Below, in pieces: positions 1-4,967 of a stretch of DNA of 6,429 nt. The DNA is from Alphaproteobacteria bacterium (GTDB taxonomy: Bacteria; Pseudomonadota; Alphaproteobacteria; Rs-D84). Made by a program: the position numbers and the translations under genes. The notes below the pieces were generated by a model. That model made no database searches. It was given only the letters and a program-made list of their open reading frames with translations, and was not told the origin of the DNA. Every line of letters begins with the position of its first letter. The first letter of the stretch is position 1. Location: contig JAKSSZ010000036.1 of the NCBI GenBank assembly GCA_024402835.1, positions 1 through 6,429 on the forward strand. The letters are read 5' to 3'.

Positions 1-95
1 CATACCACCCCACCGGCATAGGAATCAGATTAAATTGTGGGGGGACCAAAAAAGAATGCTTTTTTAACGTGTGTGCCAAGGTGATAGCGGGGTAG
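1..95 (+). CDS. Possible C-terminal end of an unknown protein (5' partial)
   Basis: An open frame enters from the window edge and runs for 30 codons to TAG at 93-95. The visible tail begins YHPTGIGIRLNCGG and ends CAKVIAG, with three cysteines (about residues 12, 19 and 24 of the visible part). The composition, balanced and rich in Gly and Cys with few rare codons, looks more like protein than the other frames here, which break quickly. It would converge on the tRNA-Asn unit, whose terminator lies about 65 bp further on. I do not recognise the family, and no start, signal peptide or domain can be seen. Positions 96-161 show nothing coding, only two imperfect 11-bp units built on CATAGAATAT (133-142 and 144-153). 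Thirty codons is little evidence, so this could be chance. Confidence 0.4.
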   Translation, partial: YHPTGIGIRLNCGGTKKECFFNVCAKVIAG

Positions 96-161
96 AGAAG
101 TTTAACGATGTTTAATGCAATGTGTCGCCATCCATAGAATATACATAGAATATGAATTTTC

Positions 162-191
162 AAAAAGAAAAGGGATTCTTGCGAACCCCTT
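162..191 (-). terminator. Rho-independent terminator of tRNA-Asn
   Basis: Read on the minus strand, AAGGGGTTC and GAATCCCTT (arms 183-191 and 170-178) form a 9-bp stem with one G-U pair. The loop is GCAA, closed by C-G, which is a GNRA tetraloop. A T-rich tract (TTTCTTTTT) follows at 162-169. It lies 9 nt beyond the encoded CCA of the tRNA, so it ends that transcript. Confidence 0.85.
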
Positions 192-199
192 GAATTTCT

Positions 200-275
200 T
201 GGCTCGGGCAACTGGACTCGAACCAGTGACATACGGATTAACAGTCCGTTGTTCTACCGACTGAACTATGCCCGA
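200..275 (-). tRNA. tRNA-Asn, anticodon GUU
   Basis: The minus strand folds into a complete cloverleaf. The acceptor stem TCGGGCA/TGCCCGA pairs perfectly over 7 bp. The D arm is GTTC/GAAC around an AGTCGGTA loop. The anticodon stem is ACGGA/TCCGT with loop CTGTTAA, placing anticodon GTT at 242-240. The T arm is ACTGG/CCAGT with a TTCGAGT loop. The discriminator is G and the CCA end is encoded (202-200). Anticodon identity and overall sequence match bacterial tRNA-Asn, which reads AAC and AAU. U36 followed by A37 is the context in which TsaC and its partners install t6A, and a TsaC gene lies later in the window. The gene stands alone, with its own promoter and terminator. Confidence 0.97.
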
Positions 276-281
276 ATAGCG

Positions 282-316
282 AGTATAATAGTATACTTAT
301 AAACCCCAAAAGTCAA
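282..316 (-). promoter_or_regulatory. Probable sigma70-type promoter of tRNA-Asn
   Basis: On the minus strand, TTGACT (316-311) is a 5/6 match to a -35 box. It is followed by TATACT (295-290) at 15 bp or TACTAT (293-288) at 17 bp. Either would start transcription a few bases before the mature tRNA 5' end at 275. The -35 lies inside a perfect 6-bp dyad, AAAGTC-AAG-GACTTT (309-323), which may be incidental. The exact -10 is uncertain. Confidence 0.55.
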
Positions 317-388
317 GGACTTTATATGTTTTATCAAAAAAAATTATCTGTCCCACAAATCTGCCGTTTGGTGCAATTTTTATTTGGG

Positions 389-394
389 TATAAT
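389..394 (+). promoter_or_regulatory. Candidate -10 box upstream of the Nudix-ASCH operon
   Basis: A consensus TATAAT stands 148 bp before the Nudix start. The -35 region is poor: TTTGGT at 367-372 with a 16-bp spacer is the best fit. If used, it gives a leader of about 140 nt that includes the inverted repeats at 476-517. In this AT-rich DNA such hexamers occur by chance. Confidence 0.25.
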
Positions 395-475
395 CACTAT
401 GCAACAAAATAAAAATATTTACGTTTTTTCATATGACTATAGTTGCTATTTGATTGAAAAAAATTAATATATCTA

Positions 476-517
476 ATAAGCTAAGAATAGCTTATAATCA
501 ATCCAGAGAGTGATTAT
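476..517 (+). promoter_or_regulatory. Two adjoining inverted repeats before the Nudix-ASCH operon
   Basis: The first is ATAAGCTA-AGAA-TAGCTTAT (476-495), a perfect 8-bp dyad with a 4-base centre. The second is ATAATCA (494-500) and TGATTAT (511-517), a perfect 7-bp dyad with a 10-base centre. They share two bases at 494-495. A consensus TATAAT (493-498) straddles the junction and could be a -10, although no good -35 precedes it. The arrangement fits either operator sites for a dimeric repressor over a promoter, or hairpins in a leader RNA. The rest of 317-541 is AT-rich and shows no supported gene. Confidence 0.4.
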
Positions 518-541
518 TGGAATTTCATAAAAGGGAATAAA

Positions 542-1003
542 ATGGCAGAACGCGCATTATTCAAAGGAGTTATAAATTTAATCATTAAACAAAATGATAA
601 AATTTTGTTGTTTTTTCGCAATGATGGATTCTTTAATTACGATGGCGGTTGGTGGGTTTTACCTGCAGGTCATATAGAACAAGGCGAAACAGCTATGGTG
701 GCGGCTATTCGTGAAGCCAAAGAAGAACTGGATATAGATATTACGCCGGATGATATTAAATGTGTTCATGTTATTAGTAATCTTGCCAGTCGTACCGAAA
801 GTTTTGATTTCTTTTTTGAGGTGTCAAAATACACAGGGACAATTCGCAACTGCGAGGGCGATAAATGTGCAGATATGCAATATTTTACATTTGATGAAAT
901 CAAGAATTTGAAAAACGTGGTTTCTACAACACGTATCGCATTATCCGGCATTGCAGACAAACAGTTATATTCTGAATGTATTAAATACAAAAGTGAAAAA
1001 TGA
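542..1003 (+). CDS. Nudix hydrolase (MutT-like)
   Basis: This 153-residue protein is the usual length for a single Nudix domain. The Nudix box GX5EX7REUXEEXGU is visible as G43, E49, R57-E58 and E61-E62, the last group being the metal ligands. The usual Gly near its end is Asp64, which is tolerated in the family. Before the box, WWVLPAGHIEQGE is typical of MutT-like enzymes. After it, the EGDKCADMQYF segment (about residues 105-115) matches the helper region of this class. Such enzymes hydrolyse nucleoside diphosphates linked to another group, often oxidised or modified NTPs, with Mg2+ in the cytoplasm; the substrate here cannot be told. Start: AAGGGA (531-536) lies 5 nt before ATG at 542. 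The last four bases, ATGA, overlap the start of the ASCH gene, which implies translational coupling. Confidence 0.92.
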   Translation: MAERALFKGVINLIIKQNDKILLFFRNDGFFNYDGGWWVLPAGHIEQGETAMVAAIREAKEELDIDITPDDIKCVHVISNLASRTESFDFFFEVSKYTGTIRNCEGDKCADMQYFTFDEIKNLKNVVSTTRIALSGIADKQLYSECIKYKSEK

Positions 1004-1344
1004 TAAAAATTTGGACTTTTGATAATGACGAATTATTTGATTTAGTTGCATGTGGCAAGAAACACGGAACATGCAGTTTGTATGATACAGACGCAAATAT
1101 GTCAAAAGTTGGCGATATAAATATAATCTATAACTCCAGAAACGAACAAATTAAAATTGAGATAACCAATGTTCGTAAGTGCCGTTTTTGTGATGTTGAT
1201 GAATCTTGGGCAAAAACGGAAGGCGAGAGCGATTTATCACTGCAACATTGGCAACGTGTTCATAAAGATTTTTTTTGCACTATCAAACCGGATTTCCAAG
1301 AAACTGATATGTTGGAATTAAATGAATTTACCTTACAGGTTTGA
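1000..1344 (+). CDS. ASCH domain protein, YhfF-like
   Basis: This 114-residue protein is close to a bare ASCH domain, a PUA-like beta-barrel fold thought to bind RNA or modified nucleosides. Signature parts in order are LVACGKKHGT (15-24), carrying the conserved Lys and Thr; KVGD (36-39) before the core strand; EGESDLSLQHWQRVHKDFF (74-92), the hallmark of the YhfF-type branch; and a final M-x-x-x-x-x-F strand. It is somewhat shorter at the N terminus than typical YhfF-like proteins. In E. coli YqfB, another ASCH protein, a Lys-Thr-Glu set hydrolyses N4-acetylcytidine. Lys20/Lys21, Thr24 and an acidic residue could serve here, but that is inference. Translation starts at the ATGA overlap with the Nudix gene. 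The 3' end overlaps the opposing Nudix-ASCH fusion gene by 17 bp, and no terminator is seen between them. Confidence 0.85.
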   Translation: MIKIWTFDNDELFDLVACGKKHGTCSLYDTDANMSKVGDINIIYNSRNEQIKIEITNVRKCRFCDVDESWAKTEGESDLSLQHWQRVHKDFFCTIKPDFQETDMLELNEFTLQV

Positions 1345-2113
1345 TTTCCATACCGACAACGGGTTCGCTGGCTAGTTTTTCACGTGATACGAATTTTGTC
1401 ACTGTATTTATCAATTCGTCAAGATTTGCAAAGCCACTACGTTTAATATCAATTTTGTTGAATAAAGATTCAAAATTTTGTGCTATATGCATATCCAATA
1501 CTTCACAAATTATATATTCATCTGGAATTTCAGCGTTAAACAATAAAAATTTATCGCCAATTTTAATCTTTTTACGTTTTTCATCGTAGGCGCGTAATTC
1601 AATATCTTTATGTCCGGACGTTATCATTTTAAAATAATTATGCCGAACACTTATAGAAAAACGACACCTAAGGTTAGGTATAATATGTTTTGCAAAAAAT
1701 TCACGCATGCTATCAATTTGTATAATGTTTGGGTTAATTAAATCAGAGACATTCAACCAAACAACAGATATATTTTCATCACGCTGTTCACAGAATCGCA
1801 AATCCAAATCATTTGTTTCGTGTGAAATAAAATAATGATGTTCTTCTGCCAAAGCCCCACGTTTTTCCGCACGTTGTGGGTTTGTGTGTTTGAAAGAATA
1901 TGGTGTTGGAACCTCTGTTATTAACCCCAACATTTTTAATGATTGTTCGCCTAATTCTTCTGTCAATTCGCGGCGAAGTGCGCTTTTAAAATCTTCACCG
2001 TCATCAACCCGACCACCAATCGGGCCATAACCATTTTTACCATATTTTAACAATGCAACTCTGTTGTTAAATACAGGTAAAATATACGCGGAATAAGATT
2101 TTTCTTTTATCAT
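1328..2113 (-). CDS. Nudix-ASCH fusion protein
   Basis: The 261-residue protein has two domains. Residues 1 to about 148 are a Nudix hydrolase: the box has G34, E40, R48-E49, E52-E53 and G55, a full match to GX5EX7REUXEEXGU. Residues about 152-259 are an ASCH domain of a different branch from the YhfF-like neighbour. It shows ITSGHKDIELRAYDEKR (164-180), then KIKIGD (182-187) before the core strand, an F-x-x-L helix (214-217), and the closing FVSREK...VVGMEIK (241-258). Glu172 stands where YqfB-type ASCH enzymes have the catalytic Thr, so ac4C hydrolysis looks unlikely and RNA or nucleotide binding more likely. Start: AAAGGTAGG lies about 9 nt before ATG. It is the last gene of the minus-strand run, 17 bp after the preceding lipoprotein, and overlaps the (+) ASCH gene tail to tail. 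The fusion implies that the two domains act on one substrate or pathway. Confidence 0.88.
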   Translation of the reverse strand: MIKEKSYSAYILPVFNNRVALLKYGKNGYGPIGGRVDDGEDFKSALRRELTEELGEQSLKMLGLITEVPTPYSFKHTNPQRAEKRGALAEEHHYFISHETNDLDLRFCEQRDENISVVWLNVSDLINPNIIQIDSMREFFAKHIIPNLRCRFSISVRHNYFKMITSGHKDIELRAYDEKRKKIKIGDKFLLFNAEIPDEYIICEVLDMHIAQNFESLFNKIDIKRSGFANLDELINTVTKFVSREKLASEPVVGMEIKPVR

Positions 2114-2130
2114 GTTTATAAACCTACCTT

Positions 2131-2538
2131 TTATTCTACTTCATGGGCTTCTAAAAATAGAGATTGGGCCAAAGAATCAAAGAAATTTTGATAAGTTATT
2201 GGATTTGTTATAGCGCGTTGATGGACTTGGGCATTGGCACGAACAACAATATGGTCGCTAACAACACGAACAGAAACAGATAACACAGATGAATTTGAAA
2301 AAGATGTTCCACTGATTGTTCCTAATTTTTCGTCCGCTCGTTCAATAATAAAACCCAAATCTTGCATTGTTGATAATACGGCTCTTAAAACCATAGATTT
2401 ATCTGTTGTATCAAATTGTCTGGATTGGTAATTTCTTATTGATAATTGCGAAGGATTTGTTCCCAAAACATAATCTTGTGTAGTCATACATCCACATAAT
2501 ACAGTACAAGTAATTATAGATAATATTATTTTTTTCAT
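2131..2538 (-). CDS. Small lipoprotein, paralogue of the upstream gene
   Basis: A 135-residue precursor with a classic lipoprotein signal: two Lys, a hydrophobic stretch, and lipobox L14-C15-G16-C17. Cys17 is the predicted lipidated residue. Residue 18 is Met rather than Asp, which argues against an inner-membrane-retention signal and fits an outer membrane location. The mature part contains MQDLGFIIERADEKLGTIS (58-76) and ends with FFDSLAQSLFLEAHE. Both blocks recur in the gene just upstream, so the two are paralogues; this copy lacks about 35 middle residues. I recognise the family from other proteobacteria only as uncharacterised lipoproteins. Start: AAGGA lies 7 nt before ATG. It is 9 bp after the upstream paralogue and 17 bp before the Nudix-ASCH gene, so the genes are probably co-transcribed. 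Confidence 0.82.
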   Translation of the reverse strand: MKKIILSIITCTVLCGCMTTQDYVLGTNPSQLSIRNYQSRQFDTTDKSMVLRAVLSTMQDLGFIIERADEKLGTISGTSFSNSSVLSVSVRVVSDHIVVRANAQVHQRAITNPITYQNFFDSLAQSLFLEAHEVE

Positions 2539-2547
2539 TTTTTTCCT

Positions 2548-3060
2548 TTATAAATCATTTGCCGTTAAAAATAAAGATTGGCTTAATTTATCAAAAAAGT
2601 TTTTATATAAACTTTCATCTTCTAATTTTTCCAATCGTGATTCGTTCCTATTGTTCCAAACAATTCTTGCAAATTTTACCCTTACATTAAAACCAGGATT
2701 AGTTTTACTTTTATTTGAAATAACTGTGGCATAAATTTTCTGTCTTACATCATATACAGGTGTTGTTTTCCCGATTCCCGCCAGAAGAATAATTGCAACT
2801 TGTGCACCTGTTGGTGTAACATCCCTTACTTTTGTTCCCGTTATAATACCAAGTTCTGTTTCGGTTGTTTCTAATGTGAAGTCTAAATCTTGTAAAACCT
2901 GAGCTACGGAAACTAGCATTTCTTCTTCGTTTTTTGCTTCAAATCTGCGTGTTTCCATTTGTCTGCGTTCTTGATAATGTTCATCCAATTTATAGAAATT
3001 ATCGTATGACACACAACCAAATAAAGTTAGCAAACTCAAAATACAAAATAGGTGCTTCAT
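2548..3060 (-). CDS. Lipoprotein of the same uncharacterised family
   Basis: A 170-residue precursor with a short signal and lipobox L13-F14-G15-C16; Cys16 is the predicted lipidation site, followed by Val. The mature protein has a charged N-terminal segment rich in Glu and Arg, then LQDLDFTLETTETELGIITGTKVRD, a hydrophobic stretch VAIILLAGIG, a beta-rich part (VRVKFARIVWNN), and the closing YKNFFDKLSQSLFL block. As I remember it, this set of motifs marks an uncharacterised family often beside a BamE/SmpA-like lipoprotein, which is the case here (6 bp upstream). No good ribosome binding site precedes ATG, so translation probably depends on coupling to that gene. Function is unknown; envelope maintenance is a reasonable guess. 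The hydrophobic stretch may be a buried hairpin rather than a membrane span. Confidence 0.83.
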   Translation of the reverse strand: MKHLFCILSLLTLFGCVSYDNFYKLDEHYQERRQMETRRFEAKNEEEMLVSVAQVLQDLDFTLETTETELGIITGTKVRDVTPTGAQVAIILLAGIGKTTPVYDVRQKIYATVISNKSKTNPGFNVRVKFARIVWNNRNESRLEKLEDESLYKNFFDKLSQSLFLTANDL

Positions 3061-3066
3061 ATTAGA

Positions 3067-3459
3067 TTAAAAAGTAGATGTTCTATATGCAAAATCGCGG
3101 ACCAGATTATTTTCATCAAATTTTACAATAATAGTTAAAGTTCTTTGTTGTGATGAGGCAGAACTGCTGGAACTATCAGCACCAAAAATCAATAACCAAA
3201 CGCCAACCCCACCAGATTTTCTTTGTATATTGCTGGAAACTCTATCATATACCCATGTTTCTCTTCTGTGACTATCTGTGGTAATCATATTTGGTGAACC
3301 CAAAACTTCAACAACATCAGCCGCAGACATACCAATTTTTATTTCTTTTTGTGCTTTTGCAACAGTCATTTGTTCTTCTTTTATAGCAGGTAAACTAGAA
3401 GAACAAGCAGTTAATAATAATGGACATAAAAAACATACAGATATTAAAAATTTATTCAT
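3067..3459 (-). CDS. BamE/SmpA/OmlA-like lipoprotein
   Basis: A 130-residue precursor with signal peptide and lipobox L16-T17-A18-C19, followed by Ser20, which fits an outer membrane lipoprotein. Residues about 40-72 carry the SmpA/BamE-type pattern: IKIGMSAADVVEVLGSPN, then ETWVYDRV. The N-terminal IxxGMSxxDVxxxLGxP turn and the W-x-Y strand are the fold's hallmarks. A Ser-rich linker (about 94-104) precedes the last strands (LTIIVKFD, DFAYRT). True BamE aids beta-barrel protein assembly in the Bam complex. This protein has an unusual Gly/Ser-rich insert and sits with two uncharacterised lipoproteins, so I do not call it bamE. It has the best ribosome binding site in the window (AAGGAGT, 5 nt before ATG) and a consensus -10 just upstream, so it may start a lipoprotein sub-operon. 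Confidence 0.85.
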   Translation of the reverse strand: MNKFLISVCFLCPLLLTACSSSLPAIKEEQMTVAKAQKEIKIGMSAADVVEVLGSPNMITTDSHRRETWVYDRVSSNIQRKSGGVGVWLLIFGADSSSSSASSQQRTLTIIVKFDENNLVRDFAYRTSTF

Positions 3460-3464
3460 AATTT

Positions 3465-3486
3465 ACTCCTTTTTACTTTTATTATA
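3465..3486 (-). promoter_or_regulatory. Ribosome binding site and candidate internal -10 for the lipoprotein genes
   Basis: AAGGAGT (3471-3465) is a near-perfect Shine-Dalgarno 5 nt before the BamE-like start. Upstream, TATAAT (3486-3481) is a consensus -10. The -35 lies in the end of folD and is weak: AATACA with a 16-bp spacer, or TTGAAA at about 20 bp. The ribosome binding site is firm; the promoter is tentative. Confidence 0.4.
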
Positions 3487-3492
3487 GTAATG

Positions 3493-4329
3493 TTATTTTT
3501 GTTGTATTTCAAATAAATTTATAACGTTTATCATTAAACAAGCGATAGTCATTGGACCCGTACCACCAACGATGGGGGTGATATAACTTGCTTTTTGTGA
3601 TACTTTTTCAAAATCAATATCGCCACATACTTTATTGTTTTCTATATGTTGTCCAACATTTATTATAATGGAATCTTGTTTTATATCATTTTTGGTTATA
3701 ATTGTTTTACCAACAGCCACCACTAATAAATCTGCTTGTTTTGTTATGTCTGAAAGATTTTTTGTTTTGCTATGACATAAAGTAACCGTGGCATTTTTTT
3801 GACTTAACATGTGTGCTATGGGGCGACCAACAATATTGGAACGACCAATCACAACAGCATTTTTTCCAGTTAAATCTATATCATAGTGTTCAATTAATTT
3901 AATAATACCCATAGGCGTACAGGGATAAACTATCGGTAAATTATTTGCATATAATCTGCCGGTATTTTCATTTGTAAAACAATCAACATCTTTTAATGGT
4001 GATATTAAATCAATAATTTCATTTATGTTTAAATGTTTTGGTAAAGGTAATTGAATTAAAATAGCGTTTATATCTGCATCATTATTTAATTTTTGTATAA
4101 CTGTGTTTATTTCTGTTTGAGAAACATTTGATTCCAAACGGACAAGCATTGTTTTTATACCGACAATATCAGCGGCTTTCTGTTTATTTTTTACATATAA
4201 TTCACTAGCAGGATCATTTCCAACCAATATAACAGCCAAACATGGTTGTTTATGGTATTTGTTTAGTTTTTCTTTTAATTCACATAATATGTTATCACGC
4301 AAACTTTTACCATCTAATAAAATCATCAT
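3493..4329 (-). CDS. folD: Bifunctional methylenetetrahydrofolate dehydrogenase/cyclohydrolase FolD
   Basis: A 278-residue protein, the normal length for FolD. In the cytoplasm it interconverts 5,10-methylene-, 5,10-methenyl- and 10-formyl-tetrahydrofolate using NADP+, feeding purine and formyl-Met-tRNA synthesis. The catalytic Y45-x-x-x-K49 motif follows VGNDPASELYV. The folate-site segment ILIQLPLP (90-97) with Gln93 is intact. The Rossmann dinucleotide site shows VVIGRSNIVGRP (159-170). The C-terminal loop reads ITPIVGGTGPMTIA. Two deviations stand out: KDVDCF (113-118) has Cys117 where most FolDs have Gly, and the final loop has IVGGTGP instead of the usual VPGGVGP. Catalytic residues remain, so it should be active. 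AGGT lies 5 nt before ATG 4329; the second Met (4326) is an equally possible start. It lies 22 bp after tsaC and 33 bp before the lipoprotein set. Confidence 0.96.
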   Translation of the reverse strand: MMILLDGKSLRDNILCELKEKLNKYHKQPCLAVILVGNDPASELYVKNKQKAADIVGIKTMLVRLESNVSQTEINTVIQKLNNDADINAILIQLPLPKHLNINEIIDLISPLKDVDCFTNENTGRLYANNLPIVYPCTPMGIIKLIEHYDIDLTGKNAVVIGRSNIVGRPIAHMLSQKNATVTLCHSKTKNLSDITKQADLLVVAVGKTIITKNDIKQDSIIINVGQHIENNKVCGDIDFEKVSQKASYITPIVGGTGPMTIACLMINVINLFEIQQK

Positions 4330-4351
4330 TTATACCTATGTTTTTATAAAA

Positions 4352-4930
4352 TTAGTTTAATACTACACCACCTTGGCGAACAATGTTGATATTATTATCA
4401 TTTAAAATAACTACTGTGCTGGGGCTGCCACCCATTTTATCAAAAGCATTATTTATTACGATAATATTTGGAAATTGTTTTTGTATATCTTCTGGGGTTG
4501 TTATAACTGGACAACCCGATATATTTGCGGAAGTTGTGGCTAAACAATGCCCCGATATTACAGAACATAATTCTTGGAATGGTTTATAATTTGGGACACG
4601 TACTGCACCAAAAGACATAGAATCTGTATCAGCCACCGAAATACCAATCGTTAAAGCACCGGGCCAATGTTTTTTTGCCAATTCAAATGCTTTTTGTGGG
4701 TAGTCTTGCATATATTTTGATATATGTTCCAAAGAATCAGACATAATTATTAAATGTTTTTCATGTGGTCTTTGTTTTATTTCAAATAAAGCATCAGCTC
4801 CTGCTTTTGTTGGTAAAGCGCCCAATCCCCATACGGTATCTGTTGGAAAAGCAATTATCCCACCTGATAATAAATGTTTATTTAAATTTTCTATAAAATT
4901 TTTGTCTTTCAATATATCCATACAGAACAT
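4352..4930 (-). CDS. tsaC: Threonylcarbamoyl-AMP synthase TsaC (YrdC/Sua5 family)
   Basis: A 192-residue protein of the short TsaC/YrdC type, without the extra Sua5 domain. It makes threonylcarbamoyl-AMP from threonine, bicarbonate and ATP. TsaB, TsaD and TsaE then transfer the group to A37 of ANN-decoding tRNAs (t6A). Visible motifs are GGIIAFPTDTVWGLGA (23-38), the K52-x-R54-P55 ATP-site motif, WPGALT (89-94), VRVPN (110-114), TTSANISG (132-139) and a closing GGSPSTVV...VRQGG. Start is uncertain: neither ATG 4930 nor ATG 4921 (Met4) has a Shine-Dalgarno. A TATAAT at 4934-4929 overlaps the first ATG, which favours Met4 if that hexamer is a promoter. It follows the large repeat protein by 37 bp and precedes folD by 22 bp. 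Confidence 0.95.
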   Translation of the reverse strand: MFCMDILKDKNFIENLNKHLLSGGIIAFPTDTVWGLGALPTKAGADALFEIKQRPHEKHLIIMSDSLEHISKYMQDYPQKAFELAKKHWPGALTIGISVADTDSMSFGAVRVPNYKPFQELCSVISGHCLATTSANISGCPVITTPEDIQKQFPNIIVINNAFDKMGGSPSTVVILNDNNINIVRQGGVVLN

Positions 4931-4967
4931 TATAACAACATATTGTAAAAAATAAAATTTTTTATGA
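4929..4967 (-). promoter_or_regulatory. Gap before tsaC: weak hairpin and candidate -10
   Basis: On the minus strand, just after the stop of the large protein, AAAAAAT-TTT-ATTTTTT could form an all-AT hairpin ending in T residues, at best a weak terminator. TATAAT (4934-4929) follows and would place transcription start near 4922, almost at the second possible tsaC ATG. No convincing -35 is seen (TTTTAT at 17 bp). This may mark a break between the repeat-protein transcript and the tsaC-folD run. Confidence 0.25.

Noticed and set aside
48..65. Hairpin AAAAAAG-AATG-CTTTTTT resembling a terminator
   Set aside because: The stem is almost wholly A-T and lies inside the probable coding tail that ends at 95, so it is likely incidental.
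133..153. Two direct copies of CATAGAATAT spaced 11 bp
   Set aside because: Only two short AT-rich units, with no sign of an array, att site or iteron set.
399..467. 22-codon ORF in the leader of the Nudix operon
   Set aside because: No ribosome binding site, the ATG lies only 4 bases after a candidate -10, and the composition is ordinary AT-rich sequence.
766..990. Minus-strand ORF inside the Nudix gene
   Set aside because: It lies opposite a clear Nudix coding frame and shows no domain; it is a shadow frame.
1341..1589. Plus-strand ORF of 82 codons opposite the ASCH part of the fusion
   Set aside because: The opposite strand encodes a convincing ASCH domain; this frame has no recognisable motif.
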